Shown: positions 1 to 9,264 of the stretch, piece after piece
Position numbering within the stretch: the stretch's first letter is position 1
Layout of the letters: every line of letters begins with the position of its first letter
Origin: Puia dinghuensis
GTDB lineage: Bacteria > Bacteroidota > Bacteroidia > Chitinophagales > Chitinophagaceae
DNA length: 58,661 bases
Direction of reading: 5' to 3'
Assembly: GCA_026225275.1 (NCBI GenBank)
Contig: JAMFSL010000118.1
Coordinates: 1-58,661, forward strand
Translations under genes and position numbers: made by a program
Notes under the pieces: model-generated
What the model saw: the letters and a program-made list of their open reading frames with translations, nothing else
Told to the model about the DNA's origin: nothing
The model's database searches: none

Positions 1-138
1 CTCGGATACGTTCCTCGCTCTTCCTCGTTCCTATCCTTCGCCTTCGCTCGGATACGTTCCTCGCTCTTCCTCGTTCCTATCCTTCGCCTTCGCTCGGATA
101 CGTCCCTCGCTCCTCCTTGTTCGTAACCTTCGCTACGC
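1..138. repeat. 46-bp tandem repeat, three units, running off the left edge
   Basis: Units at 1-46 and 47-92 are identical; a third, diverged unit covers about 93-138. The plus strand is roughly 78% pyrimidine and built from short TTCCTCG and CCTTCG words. Each unit boundary can fold: TATCC (32-36) with GGATA (50-54), TATCC (78-82) with GGATA (96-100), and in the diverged copy GTAACC (123-128) with GGTTAC (141-146). It lies just downstream of the leftward gene ending at 143. The array is cut by the window edge, so its full length is unknown. Confidence 0.85.
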
Positions 139-146
139 TCGGTTAC
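123..146 (-). terminator. Hairpin over the stop codon of the SpmA/B-like gene
   Basis: GTAACC (123-128) pairs perfectly with GGTTAC (141-146) around a 12-nt loop, and the stop codon at 143-145 lies within the stem. No T-tract follows on the minus strand, so intrinsic termination is doubtful. It may instead protect the 3' end or simply be part of the repeat family. Confidence 0.3.
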
Positions 147-1420
147 ACCGAATGACCGAAAAACAAATAACATAAAAAGATTGAACTGACGATGCTCACG
201 AGGTCGGCCAGCAGCATGGCGCCGATGGAGTATCGTGTATTGCGGATCGCTACGGAGCCATAGTATACCGCGACGACATAAAACGTAGATTCGGACGATC
301 CCTGCAGGATAGCGGAAAGGCGGGCCGCAAAGCTATCCTTCCCCAGCGTATTCATCGTATCGACCAGCATGCCCCGGGCGCCTGCGCTCGTGAGCGGTTT
401 GATGAGCGCCGTCGGCAAACCATCGACGAAACGCGTGTCGGTGCCGATAGCTGTAAAGAAATGTTTCAGCCCGTCAATGATCACGCCGAAAGTACCACTG
501 GTCCGCAGCATACTAATGGCCACCAGCATACCCACTAGGTAAGGAATGATGCGGACTGCCGTTTCAAACCCGCCCTTGGCGCCCTGTACAAAGGCATCGA
601 AAATATTGACCTTCCGGTATAATGCCACCCCTACGATCAGCAGGAAAATAAAAAGAATGATGCCCCCGCTCAGCGCCCGGGAAAAGGATTGCACCCCATC
701 GGTGCTCAGCGTCCGGAGATAGAGCACCAGTACGGCGATCAGCAGGGAAAGACTGCCTATCCATAAGAGGATAACAGGCTGAAAAAGGTTGATCTTCTGC
801 CGCACCGCGACGATACTCATCGATGCCAGGGTCGTGATAAACGTGGCGATGACGATGGGAATGAAGACATCGGTAGGATCGGGAGCCTTGGCAGCCGCCC
901 GCAATGCAATGATACTGACCGGAATGATTTGCAGCCCGGACGCATGCAGGCAAAGGAACATAATCTGGCTGTTGGAGGCGGTCGCCTTATCCGGATTGAG
1001 CTCCTGCAAGCTCTCCATAGCCTTTAGCGCGAACGGCGTGGCCGCATTGTCCAGCCCCAACAGGTTGGCGGAGAAATTCATCACCATATGGCCCATGGCA
1101 GGGTGCCCTTTCGGCAGATCGGGAAAAAGCTTTGAGAAAAAAGGGGCGGTGATCCGGGCCAGAAAACGCATCCCCCCTGCCTGCTCGGCAATGCTGACCA
1201 GCCCCATAAACAGGGCCATAATGCCGATAAGACCCAGCGCAAGCGTGACGGCATGCGTACAGGTCTCGATGATGCCGTCGGCGCTCTGGCCGCCGTCCCC
1301 GGCCTTGCCGACGACCATATTACTGAAAATCTCTTTATCTGCGGGAACGAACGCATAACGAACTCCTGCGACCAGGATCGAGACCAGAATAAAAGCCGCC
1401 CATATTCTGCTTAAAGCCAT
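143..1420 (-). CDS. Nucleoside-recognition (Gate) domain membrane protein, SpmA-SpmB fusion type
   Basis: A polytopic inner-membrane protein of about 425 residues, with many hydrophobic segments and two Gate/nucleoside-recognition halves. The first half carries a conserved N-L-L-G-L-D-N-A-A-T-P stretch and the second a P-L-T-S-A-G-A-R-G stretch followed by Q-G-S-S-E-S-T-F. In Bacillus the two halves are separate spore-maturation proteins, SpmA and SpmB; in non-sporulating Bacteroidota they form one protein whose substrate is not established. I start at Met 1420 because a near-consensus -7 box (TTAATTTG) lies four bases upstream; an in-frame Met at 1435 adds five residues. The gene is divergent from ychF and followed by the tandem repeat. 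Confidence 0.85.
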   Translation of the reverse strand: MALSRIWAAFILVSILVAGVRYAFVPADKEIFSNMVVGKAGDGGQSADGIIETCTHAVTLALGLIGIMALFMGLVSIAEQAGGMRFLARITAPFFSKLFPDLPKGHPAMGHMVMNFSANLLGLDNAATPFALKAMESLQELNPDKATASNSQIMFLCLHASGLQIIPVSIIALRAAAKAPDPTDVFIPIVIATFITTLASMSIVAVRQKINLFQPVILLWIGSLSLLIAVLVLYLRTLSTDGVQSFSRALSGGIILFIFLLIVGVALYRKVNIFDAFVQGAKGGFETAVRIIPYLVGMLVAISMLRTSGTFGVIIDGLKHFFTAIGTDTRFVDGLPTALIKPLTSAGARGMLVDTMNTLGKDSFAARLSAILQGSSESTFYVVAVYYGSVAIRNTRYSIGAMLLADLVSIVSSIFLCYLFFGHSV

Positions 1421-1467
1421 GCCCCAAATTAACATTAATTGCCTAATTTCGCGGGCTCAAATCGCAC

Positions 1468-1486
1468 AATCCGCCTTCCGCGGATT
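1468..1486 (+). other. 7-bp inverted repeat upstream of ychF
   Basis: AATCCGC (1468-1474) and GCGGATT (1480-1486) are perfect complements around a 5-nt loop, ending 14 nt before the ychF start. It resembles the palindrome at 24571-24589 (both read ATCCGCCTT then a GCGGAT arm), so it may belong to a small family of intergenic palindromes. Function unknown. Confidence 0.4.
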
Positions 1487-1500
1487 ATAAAAGAATAATT

Positions 1501-2601
1501 ATGGCTTTACAAGCAGGTATTGTAGGATTGCCGAATGTGGGAAAATCGACCTTATTCAATGCGGTTAGCAACAGCGCCAAAGCGCAGGCCAGCAATTACC
1601 GCTTCTGCACGATCGAGCCCAATACCGGACTGGTGGACGTGCCGGACGAAAGACTCGACAAACTGGCCGCGCTCGTAAAACCTCAGCGTATCGTTCCTAC
1701 CCAGTTGCAGATCGTGGACATCGCCGGTCTGGTGAAAGGCGCCAGCAAAGGAGAAGGACTGGGCAACAAGTTCCTCGCCAATATCCGGGAAGTAGATGCG
1801 ATCGTACACGTGATCCGCTGCTTCGAAGACGAGAACATCCTTCGGGACGAAGGGGCGATCAATCCTGTCGGCGACAAGGAGATCATCGACACTGAACTAC
1901 AGTTGAAAGACCTGGAAAGCGTGGAAAAGAAGTTCAGCAAGACAGAAAAGATGCTGAAAACAGCCGATCCGAAGGTCAAGGCGGAATATGAAGTGTTGAA
2001 GCGCTGCAAGGAGCACCTCGAAAAAGGCCAAAGCATCCGCGCACTGGACCTGTCCAAAGAAGATCGGGCAGCCATTGCTGACCTGTTCCTCCTCACGGAA
2101 AAGCCGGTGCTATATGTAGCCAACGTTGATGAGGCATCCATGCACACGGGAAATAAGTATTCCGAGGCATTGAAGGCCGCCGTAGCCGGAGAACTGGCGG
2201 AGGTCATCGTGATGAATAATTCTATCGAGGCACAGATTTCCGAAATGGATGACCCCGCCGACCGCGAATTGTTCATGGAAGAATACAAGATGACGGAGCC
2301 GGCACTCAACAAACTGATCCGCACCACTTACAAGCTACTCAACCTGGCCACCTATTTCACCGCCGGCGAACAGGAAGTCAGGGCCTGGACGATCCACGAA
2401 GGCTGGAGGGCGCCACAGGCCGCCAGCGTGATCCATACGGATTTCGAAAAAGGCTTCATCAAAGCGGAGGTGATCGCCTACAAGGATTTCGTCCAGTTCG
2501 GATCCGAAGCCTCGGCACGCGAGAACGGCAAGCTGCGGATCGAAGGCAAGGAATACATCGTGAAAGACGGAGACGTCATGCACTTCAGGTTTAACGTATA
2601 A
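1501..2601 (+). CDS. ychF: Redox-regulated ATPase/GTPase YchF (OLA1 family)
   Basis: The 366-residue length is typical. The P-loop GLPNVGKST occupies residues 9-17, a switch-II D-I-A-G-L-V-K-G-A-S-K-G-E-G-L-G follows near residue 75, and the C-terminal TGS domain ends in H-F-R-F-N-V. YchF/OLA1 proteins bind the ribosome, prefer ATP to GTP and are linked to stress responses and translation quality control. It is a single-gene unit, divergent from the SpmA/B-like gene and closed by a strong terminator at 2633-2670. The Met at 1501 gives the standard N-terminus. Confidence 0.97.
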   Translation: MALQAGIVGLPNVGKSTLFNAVSNSAKAQASNYRFCTIEPNTGLVDVPDERLDKLAALVKPQRIVPTQLQIVDIAGLVKGASKGEGLGNKFLANIREVDAIVHVIRCFEDENILRDEGAINPVGDKEIIDTELQLKDLESVEKKFSKTEKMLKTADPKVKAEYEVLKRCKEHLEKGQSIRALDLSKEDRAAIADLFLLTEKPVLYVANVDEASMHTGNKYSEALKAAVAGELAEVIVMNNSIEAQISEMDDPADRELFMEEYKMTEPALNKLIRTTYKLLNLATYFTAGEQEVRAWTIHEGWRAPQAASVIHTDFEKGFIKAEVIAYKDFVQFGSEASARENGKLRIEGKEYIVKDGDVMHFRFNV

Positions 2602-2632
2602 AGATCTCTGTCTATCCATCCGAAATAATAAA

Positions 2633-2670
2633 AAAGGGCCTGTCCGGTAAACATACGGAACAGGCCCTTT
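2633..2670 (+). terminator. Bidirectional intrinsic terminator between ychF and the TonB-dependent receptor
   Basis: AAAGGGCCTGTCCG (2634-2647) pairs with CGGAACAGGCCCTTT (2656-2670) with one bulged base and an 8-nt loop. An A-run lies on the left and a T-run on the right, so it can end transcripts from either side. ychF and the receptor converge here. Confidence 0.85.
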
Positions 2671-2692
2671 GCCTTTACGGCTATGTGGTCGG

Positions 2693-5536
2693 TTAGAAGA
2701 TATTGTAGCCGAAGCTGATATAGTAAAGTCCGCCGATACGGGCATCGCCGATGGCATCGTTATAATATTTATTAAACAGATTGGAGGCGCCGATCTTGAC
2801 CAGACTATGAATGGAAGGGATCTTCCTGCTGATCTGCGCATCCAGCGTCCCGAACGCCGGTGTATTGCCGGTGATGAAAGAGGATTCATACACATAGGCC
2901 TGCTGCCAACGGTAAGTGATATTAAAGCCGTAGACCTTGGCAACGGTATAGTTCGCCAATGATAAGTTGAACTTATTCTTAGGCGTATTGAAATCCGTCT
3001 GCTGGTTTTCATCCTTGCTGTTGATATTGTTGTAGGCATAATTGCCGCTGACGACAAAACCTGCCGGCAGCGAATAGTCCAGCCCGATACCTGCACCGAC
3101 GGTATTGACTTTGGTAGGGCTGTTAGTGTAGATGCCGAACGTATTGGCCGCAGTCTGACCCAAAGTCAACGGGTCTTTCACCAGCACCGTCAACCCGATG
3201 AAGTTGGTGTATTGTGCATAAAAACCATAGACATCGATCAACAGTTTTTTGGCGATCAGCCCCTTATATCCCAATTCCCAGCTGGCCACGGATTCTGGCT
3301 TGAAGGTGGTATATTGATAGGGAGTCGGTGTCGCACCTGTGTTAAGGTATTTATTCAGTTGGGCAGTATCGTATGTCTGATTGTCATTCAGGCCGTAGAA
3401 AGTGATGAACTGCGGCAGACCGCCGATCAGCCTCGCCGAACCCGTCTGCAGGTTGATAAACTGGTTCTGCGTAGAGGGGAATCGATAGGCCGTCTGGAAA
3501 GAAGCGCGGATATAGTTGTCGGTCGCTACTTTGAACAGCGCCGTCGCCCGGGGCGTGAAGCGGCCCTTGAAGTTGGAATTCTTGTCATAGCGGCCGGATA
3601 CAGATATCTTCAGAAAATCGTCCCAGAAGCCCTTCTGTATTTGCGCAAACGCTCCGGTCTCGTTGATATCGATACGCCCTGCCGTATCGGCAAAGATGGT
3701 ACCATGCGAGTTCAGCACGAATTCCCGCGTAGAAGCGCCGACCGTGATATCCACAAATTTGATTTGATCCCCGAAATTATACATCGCATCCCCGACATAT
3801 AAATTCGTTTGGTCATTGAATTTGCCGCCCTGCGGTATCGGCAGTTTCTCGAGCGAATCGGCGGATTTATTGAAAGCCGCCGTCCCGGGCTGAAGCCTGT
3901 TGGCATCGGCATACGGTCGTGCTACATTACTGGCAACGGCATAAGCCGCCGCGGGAGACTGCCCGGCCTGGAGCGCCTGCCCGAAAGCCGCGGCATAGGC
4001 GCCAAGATAGTTGGGCGCCCAGGTGCTGGCCGTAGGCGCATATACTTCATTCAACAGCGTAGCCACAGCCACCATATCGTATGAGTTGCCCGCATTCTCC
4101 TGGGTCGTATAAGCCCGGACATAGAAATGTTTGCCCGCGACTTCGGCCTTGTACTGGCCGATCTTCACATCCTTCAGGGCATAACGATCGGTACCCTGGT
4201 AGACGGTGCTGGCTTTACCGAAATTGCCGATCAGGCTGAGGGTGGTTCCCGGCGTCAACTTGTAGTACAGCCCGCCATCCAGCTTGAGGTTATAGGCCTT
4301 ATAATTAGTCAGTGTATTCTCGGCATATCCCGTACGTGTGACATTCGAATTGGCGGGGGTCGCAGCGGCCAGCTGGCCGGTCTGGGTAGCCTCAGCCTGG
4401 TATTGGGCGGCGGCAGCGGCATATTGCTGGGCAGCTGCATTGTTTCCGGCGGCGGAGGCGGCCGCACTGGCCGCATTGGCTTGGTTGGCGCCGGCCTGGT
4501 ATTGGGCGGCGGCGGACTTCAGCTCGGTCTGCACGTTGAAATAGGCGCTCTCGTCGCCGTAAGTATTGATCCCGTCGTAAGAAGGCAGGCTGCGGTTGTC
4601 ATTCGTGATCTGGCCGGTGGAAGGCACATAATTGCGATAATCGGTCGCCATCCAGTCCTTGGCCTGCGTATAGTCGGCCACCACCTTAAAGGCAAATCTG
4701 TCATTGAATGCCTTAGCATAGCGACCCATCCAGTTGTAATACGGCGCGGCAGGGCTGTTGGGATCGTTCAGATGGTTGACACCCTGTTTGACCTGAGCGC
4801 TGAAACCCTGGTATTTGAAAGGATCCTTACTCGTCATCAGGATCGTGCCATTCATGCCGCCAGATCCGTACAATGCAGATGAAGCGCCAGGCAGTAATTC
4901 GACATTGTCCACATCCAGTTCACTAAGTCCGCAGATATTGCCGACGGAAAAATTGAGCCCCGGGGCCTGGTTGTCCATCCCATCCACCAGCTGATTCATC
5001 CTCGTATTGCCGCTGCCATTGAACCCGCGGGTGCCCATGCTCTTGAACATCAGCGAAGACGTTACGACATCCACCTCTTTAAGATTGGCAATAGCGTCAT
5101 AAAAGGAAGGACCGGCCACCTCATGGGCAGCCGTACTGCTCATCCTTTCAATGGAGACCGGTGATTGGAGACTCTGGATGGCCGAACGGGTGGCGGATAC
5201 CACCACTTCCCTGCCCAGCGTGGAGCTGGGTACAAAGGCTACTTCGACAGGCGTCGACGGATCGCTGACGGTCACCTCCTGGGTCTCGAAACCAATGGAG
5301 GAAATGATCAGCACGATGGGCGGCTTTGCAGCCGTCGTCAGCCTGAAATGGCCATGCTCGTCGGTATATGTTCCCGCAAAGGTGCCTTTCACGGCGATAC
5401 TGACGGCCGGAACGCTGATTTTTGTCTGCGTTTGCCTGACGGTACCGGTGATGGTGTACGATTGAGAAAGGGCCGGAAATGAAAAAGCACAGAAAAGAAG
5501 AATAATAATGATTTGTGGAATCAGGTACTGTCTCAT
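2693..5536 (-). CDS. TonB-dependent receptor with CarboxypepD_reg-like N-terminal domain
   Basis: A 947-residue outer-membrane beta-barrel transporter. A signal peptide covers about residues 1-25 (hydrophobic core, then ALSQS); a carboxypeptidase-regulatory-like beta-sandwich follows (about 28-105); the plug begins at GREVVVSATRS (about 108-118); the barrel runs to a C-terminal aromatic residue (GYNIF). The substrate cannot be named: there is no SusD partner, siderophore or vitamin gene nearby, and no B12 or Fe box that I can see. Residues about 340-400 are an Ala/Gln-rich insertion in the barrel with repeated A-A-Q-Y-Q-A words, probably an extracellular loop. The gene stands alone, divergent from purC. 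Confidence 0.93.
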   Translation of the reverse strand: MRQYLIPQIIIILLFCAFSFPALSQSYTITGTVRQTQTKISVPAVSIAVKGTFAGTYTDEHGHFRLTTAAKPPIVLIISSIGFETQEVTVSDPSTPVEVAFVPSSTLGREVVVSATRSAIQSLQSPVSIERMSSTAAHEVAGPSFYDAIANLKEVDVVTSSLMFKSMGTRGFNGSGNTRMNQLVDGMDNQAPGLNFSVGNICGLSELDVDNVELLPGASSALYGSGGMNGTILMTSKDPFKYQGFSAQVKQGVNHLNDPNSPAAPYYNWMGRYAKAFNDRFAFKVVADYTQAKDWMATDYRNYVPSTGQITNDNRSLPSYDGINTYGDESAYFNVQTELKSAAAQYQAGANQANAASAAASAAGNNAAAQQYAAAAAQYQAEATQTGQLAAATPANSNVTRTGYAENTLTNYKAYNLKLDGGLYYKLTPGTTLSLIGNFGKASTVYQGTDRYALKDVKIGQYKAEVAGKHFYVRAYTTQENAGNSYDMVAVATLLNEVYAPTASTWAPNYLGAYAAAFGQALQAGQSPAAAYAVASNVARPYADANRLQPGTAAFNKSADSLEKLPIPQGGKFNDQTNLYVGDAMYNFGDQIKFVDITVGASTREFVLNSHGTIFADTAGRIDINETGAFAQIQKGFWDDFLKISVSGRYDKNSNFKGRFTPRATALFKVATDNYIRASFQTAYRFPSTQNQFINLQTGSARLIGGLPQFITFYGLNDNQTYDTAQLNKYLNTGATPTPYQYTTFKPESVASWELGYKGLIAKKLLIDVYGFYAQYTNFIGLTVLVKDPLTLGQTAANTFGIYTNSPTKVNTVGAGIGLDYSLPAGFVVSGNYAYNNINSKDENQQTDFNTPKNKFNLSLANYTVAKVYGFNITYRWQQAYVYESSFITGNTPAFGTLDAQISRKIPSIHSLVKIGASNLFNKYYNDAIGDARIGGLYYISFGYNIF

Positions 5537-5564
5537 AGCGCAAGTTTTCGGTTAGATAAGTTTA

Positions 5565-5583
5565 ACGTATTACTAAAATACGT
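5565..5583. promoter_or_regulatory. Palindrome in the receptor/purC divergent promoter region
   Basis: ACGTATT (5565-5571), ACTAA, AATACGT (5577-5583) form a perfect 7-bp inverted repeat with a 5-bp centre. It sits between two divergent genes and about 30 bp upstream of the purC -7 box, a position suited to an operator for either gene. No regulator can be assigned. Confidence 0.4.
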
Positions 5584-5611
5584 ATTGTCATGCTGTCCTC
5601 GAAATTTAATT

Positions 5612-5619
5612 TATTTTTG
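5612..5619 (+). promoter_or_regulatory. -7 box of purC (TATTTTTG)
   Basis: A perfect match to the Bacteroidota -7 consensus TAnnTTTG, ending only 5 nt before the purC ATG at 5625. Transcription would begin at or almost at the start codon, so the mRNA is probably leaderless or nearly so. Confidence 0.7.
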
Positions 5620-5624
5620 CCGCC

Positions 5625-6557
5625 ATGAAGACATTGCAGTTTCCCCATCAGACAAAATTCTATCGTGGTAAGGTGAGAGATGTCTACACCATTGCCGATG
5701 AATGGCTGGTAATGGTTGCATCCGACCGCATTTCAGCCTTCGACGTGATCCTCCCGCGCCCCATTCCCTTCAAAGGCCAGGTGCTCAACCAGATTGCAGC
5801 TTATATGCTGAAAGCCACCAGCGATCTTTGCCCGAACTGGCTGCTGGATGTCCCTGCCCCGAATGTAGCGATCGGTCGCAAATGCATCCCTTTTCGGGTA
5901 GAGATGGTAGTAAGAGGCAACCTGACCGGGCATGCCTGGCGGACCTATCATTCCGGTAAAAGAGAACTGTGCGGAGTAGCATTGCCGGAAGGGATGAAAG
6001 AGAACGATTACTTCCCCTCCCCTATCATCACCCCTTCGACGAAGGCGGAAGTAGGGCACGATGAAGATATTTCCCGCAGCGAGATCATCCAACGGGGGAT
6101 TGTCGGTGAAAATGATTATGCCAAACTGGAGGAATATACGCTGGCCCTTTTTCAACGGGGTCGGGAAATAGCCGCCAAAAGAGGATTGATCCTCGTAGAT
6201 ACCAAATATGAGTTCGGCAAGATAGGCGATACCATTTACCTGATGGACGAAATCCATACCCCGGACTCATCGCGGTATTTCTATGCAGATGGCTTCGAAG
6301 ACCGGCAGGCCAAAGGTGAAAGACAGCTTCAGTTGAGCAAGGAATTCGTACGGGAATGGCTGATCGCCAACAATTTTATGGGTAAAGAAGGCCAGACAGT
6401 ACCGGAAATGAAGGATGATTGGGTCGGGACTATCAGCAAAAGATACATTGAACTATATGAGAAAGTGATTGGTGAACCTTTCCGGCCGCAGCCATTGAGT
6501 GATGAAGAGACCTATCAGCGGGTACTGTACTCACTCTCTACGCTTCATTCCGTTTAG
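5625..6557 (+). CDS. purC: Phosphoribosylaminoimidazole-succinocarboxamide synthase (SAICAR synthase)
   Basis: Catalyses ATP-dependent joining of CAIR and aspartate to SAICAR in de novo purine synthesis. The 310-residue length matches the longer bacterial/fungal-type PurC. Visible family signatures are YRGKVRDVY (about 13-21), [13 protein letters not shown], and [11 protein letters not shown] followed by [12 protein letters not shown]. purK and purE lie 41 kb away, so the pathway is not one operon. Its last 20 bases overlap the 3' end of the convergent histidine kinase gene. Confidence 0.96.
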   Translation: MKTLQFPHQTKFYRGKVRDVYTIADEWLVMVASDRISAFDVILPRPIPFKGQVLNQIAAYMLKATSDLCPNWLLDVPAPNVAIGRKCIPFRVEMVVRGNLTGHAWRTYHSGKRELCGVALPEGMKENDYFPSPIITPSTKAEVGHDEDISRSEIIQRGIVGENDYAKLEEYTLALFQRGREIAAKRGLILVDTKYEFGKIGDTIYLMDEIHTPDSSRYFYADGFEDRQAKGERQLQLSKEFVREWLIANNFMGKEGQTVPEMKDDWVGTISKRYIELYEKVIGEPFRPQPLSDEETYQRVLYSLSTLHSV

Positions 6558-7926
6558 GCAGGGTAAAAGAAAAGGTGCTTCCCTTCCCCGGCGTACTCTG
6601 GATACTCATCCGCCCGCCATTTTTGGTAAGGAATTCCTTGCAGAGCATCAGGCCCAGGCCTGTGCCTGCCTCACCTCCTGTCCCCCTCGTCGAATAGTAG
6701 TTCTCATCGAGGAGCCGCTGTAATCCTTCCTGGCTGATTCCGGTGCCGGTATCCTGCACGGAGATTTCGATACAGGATCTCAAATCTCTGGCTTCCACAC
6801 AGATAGAACCTTCTATAGGCGTAAATTTTATCGCGTTGGACAGCAGGTTGCGAAGGACAAGGTTGATCATGTCCTTGTCCGCATAGACGAAAATGGAGCT
6901 CTCGATCTTGCTGCTAATATAAATATTCTTGGCGTCAGCCTGCAGCCGCAGCAATTGCAACACCTCTTTGGCGATGCCGGCGACATCCAATAGCTGGAGT
7001 TTCACCGATTCCGCCTGCATCTGGCTCTTGGCCCACTGCAGCATATTTTCCATCAGACCCGTCGTATACGTCAACTCGTTGACGACTTCAGGCACCAGCA
7101 TTTTGATCTCTTCACCCGGCAGATCATAGATCTGTACGTTGCGGAAAAGGTTTCGCAGGGCATACAGGGGAGCCTTGAGGTCATGCGCGATAACAGAAAA
7201 AAGTTTGTTCTTCAGGGAATTCAGCTCGGTCAGCTGATTTGTCTGCTCTTCGAGCAGGGCGGATTTGCCGGTGATATCTGCCTTTTGCCGCAGGATCTTC
7301 AGGTTGCTGCGGCGCAGCTGCCAGTTCTTATCCCGCATCTGCTCCTGGTAGCGCGTATTCTCGTTTTTGATCAGCAGCAGGCCGATGAAGATAAAAAAGA
7401 TGGGAAGGACATGATTGAAGATATAAAAATAGTAATGGGCCTTCTCCAGGCTATAGTCATAATTTTTCCAGATCATGCAGACCAGCAGATAACAAGCCAT
7501 CGACAGGGTGAAGGAAAAGATGATGTTGTAGATCTTCTGCAGAAAGAATACCGACAGGACCCCGTACAGGACGAAAAAGAATTCTATCCCTACATCGATC
7601 CTCATGGCATAGACGAGACTGGTCATGACGGGATAAAGGGTGAAATAAAAGATCCGTGCGAGTTCGTATTGCTGCCGGGAATTGGTATACAGGACGAGCA
7701 GACTGATCAATGCGGGAGAGGAAGCTGCTATCCAGACGAGTGCCGGAAAATGATGATCGTTGAGAAGTCCCGCCACTGGGAGGATGACACCGAAGACAAG
7801 GCCCAGGAAATTCATGAAATTGAAGATGCCCAGTTTTCTCTTCTCATAGCTGCCAAGGGAAGCGCTGTACCCGATATTCCAGATATATCCCCGGAAACGG
7901 AAAAGACTTTTTTCAGCCTTATTCAT
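6538..7926 (-). CDS. Membrane-bound sensor histidine kinase, orphan
   Basis: 462 residues: an N-terminal membrane domain with about six segments (residues 35-187), a coiled-coil linker (about 190-235), HisKA with the phospho-acceptor His248 in IAHDLKAPL, and a HATPase domain with N364 (N box), DTGTGI (392-397) and GTGLGL (421-426). It should autophosphorylate and pass phosphate to a response regulator, but none is adjacent; the nearest is a lone receiver at 50079-50555. The signal is unknown, since the sensor part is purely membrane-embedded with no large periplasmic domain. It overlaps purC by 20 nt at the 3' end. Confidence 0.93.
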   Translation of the reverse strand: MNKAEKSLFRFRGYIWNIGYSASLGSYEKRKLGIFNFMNFLGLVFGVILPVAGLLNDHHFPALVWIAASSPALISLLVLYTNSRQQYELARIFYFTLYPVMTSLVYAMRIDVGIEFFFVLYGVLSVFFLQKIYNIIFSFTLSMACYLLVCMIWKNYDYSLEKAHYYFYIFNHVLPIFFIFIGLLLIKNENTRYQEQMRDKNWQLRRSNLKILRQKADITGKSALLEEQTNQLTELNSLKNKLFSVIAHDLKAPLYALRNLFRNVQIYDLPGEEIKMLVPEVVNELTYTTGLMENMLQWAKSQMQAESVKLQLLDVAGIAKEVLQLLRLQADAKNIYISSKIESSIFVYADKDMINLVLRNLLSNAIKFTPIEGSICVEARDLRSCIEISVQDTGTGISQEGLQRLLDENYYSTRGTGGEAGTGLGLMLCKEFLTKNGGRMSIQSTPGKGSTFSFTLPKRNEA

Positions 7927-8034
7927 GATCAGAGCCTTGGTTTAGTTTTAAGGGTTGCCTTGTGTATTGCCGTAAGTGCTACTATGCTACTAAATGAAAC
8001 TAATAAACGTACGGAATACACTTTTTGTTGGATG

Positions 8035-8042
8035 TAAAAGTA
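8035..8042 (-). promoter_or_regulatory. Candidate -7 box for the histidine kinase (TACTTTTA)
   Basis: On the minus strand this reads TACTTTTA, one base off TAnnTTTG, about 108 nt upstream of the kinase start. No -33 TTTG lies at a suitable distance. The surrounding gap (7927-8140) otherwise holds no gene and no clear terminator for trhO. Confidence 0.3.
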
Positions 8043-8140
8043 GTTGATTTTCTTTTGTTGCGAGAAATAACTACATATAGGCATTTTATTGTAACTGAAT
8101 GTAAGTCAAGGGACAGGATAATGACTTTTCCGGTTATTTT

Positions 8141-9214
8141 TTAATCCTTTTCAGGTTGTTTATCGGATAAACGCATGCGCAGCCTCGACTTATTGAACAG
8201 ATGCGGAAGGCCTCCGCCGGCTATTTCACCGGCGGCTTTGGCGGCCGCCTGGCGGCGTTCCCTCTGTTGGTCCGCAGGTAGATTCAACGTATCGTGGCAC
8301 AGATCGCTGCAACAGCCCTCATAACGGGCTGTACAGTCGGCGCATTGGATGAACAATAAATGACAAGCGTCATTGCGGCAATTGGTATGGGTATCGGCGG
8401 GCCGGCCGCACTGATGACAGTGGGCGATAATTTCGCTGCTGATCCGCTCGCCCATCCGGTCGTCGAATACGAAATTCTTGCCCTTGAACTTATTCTCGAG
8501 CCCCTTTTCCTTCACCGTATTGGCATAATGAATGATCCCGCCTTCCAGGTGGTAAACGTTGGCAAATCCCTGGTGAAGCAGCCAGGCGCTGGCCTTTTCG
8601 CAGCGGATACCGCCGGTGCAATACATGATGATGGGGCTGTCCTTCTTATCTTTCAACAGGTCGGCGGATAAGGGCAGTTGCTCGCGGAAGGTGTCCGAAG
8701 GCACTTCGATGGCATTCTCGAAATGACCGACCTCGTACTCATAATGATTGCGCATATCCACAACGATAGTACCGGGATCTTCTGTCAGCCGGTTGAAAGC
8801 AACGGCGTCGACATAATGTCCTTTCTTCGCCATATCGAAGGTCGGATCGTCGATGCCATCGGCTACTATCTTCTCCCGGACCTTGATCTTCAGCACCCAA
8901 AAGGACTTCCCGTCATTATCCACGGCAATATTCAGCCGCAGCCCCTGCAGACCCGAGACTGTCTCCAGCCAGGATTCCAGGGCGCCGAAGGACGGCGTCG
9001 GTACGCTGATCTGCGCATTGATACCCTCAGTCGCCACATAGATACGGCCGAATACAGCCAGTCCATTAAGGCCCTGATAAAGTTCGTCACGGAATGCCCG
9101 GGGATCGTCGATAGGCACATAACGATAGAAAGAGAGGGTCGTGCGGGGCTCCGTCTCTTGCATCAAACGTTGCTTGAGCTCCTTTTGGGAGACGCGGTTG
9201 TGTAACACAGCCAT
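8141..9214 (-). CDS. trhO: tRNA uridine-5-hydroxylase TrhO (YceA), rhodanese family
   Basis: Oxygen-dependent 5-hydroxylation of U34 in tRNA, a step toward 5-methoxy- or 5-carboxymethoxyuridine. The N-terminal acylphosphatase-like domain carries [13 protein letters not shown], the rhodanese domain carries the catalytic Cys loop CTGGIRC, and the C-terminus has a Cys-rich, probably metal-binding tail ([14 protein letters not shown], then QCADC and CCSDLC). I start at Met 9214 (357 residues), not at the longer frame, because TATCTTTG lies 7 nt upstream; the 17 extra residues would be translated promoter DNA. Confidence 0.93.
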   Translation of the reverse strand: MAVLHNRVSQKELKQRLMQETEPRTTLSFYRYVPIDDPRAFRDELYQGLNGLAVFGRIYVATEGINAQISVPTPSFGALESWLETVSGLQGLRLNIAVDNDGKSFWVLKIKVREKIVADGIDDPTFDMAKKGHYVDAVAFNRLTEDPGTIVVDMRNHYEYEVGHFENAIEVPSDTFREQLPLSADLLKDKKDSPIIMYCTGGIRCEKASAWLLHQGFANVYHLEGGIIHYANTVKEKGLENKFKGKNFVFDDRMGERISSEIIAHCHQCGRPADTHTNCRNDACHLLFIQCADCTARYEGCCSDLCHDTLNLPADQQRERRQAAAKAAGEIAGGGLPHLFNKSRLRMRLSDKQPEKD

Positions 9215-9221
9215 ACGGCCG

Positions 9222-9229
9222 CAAAGATA
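9222..9229 (-). promoter_or_regulatory. -7 box of trhO (TATCTTTG)
   Basis: Minus-strand TATCTTTG, a perfect TAnnTTTG, ending 7 nt upstream of the chosen ATG. It fixes the trhO start and shows that the gene has its own promoter despite lying close behind the DUF5686 gene. Confidence 0.7.
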
Positions 9230-9264
9230 GGAAATTTGGCCCGACCCGCCCCAATGGCCCTCCA

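Noticed and set aside
1-138. CRISPR array at the left edge
   Set aside because: The 46-bp units are directly joined with no unique spacers; it is a simple tandem repeat.
4127-4882. A 251-codon Gly/Leu-rich plus-strand frame opposite the TonB-dependent receptor
   Set aside because: Its odd composition is the reverse complement of the Ala-rich insertion in the receptor; it is not a gene.
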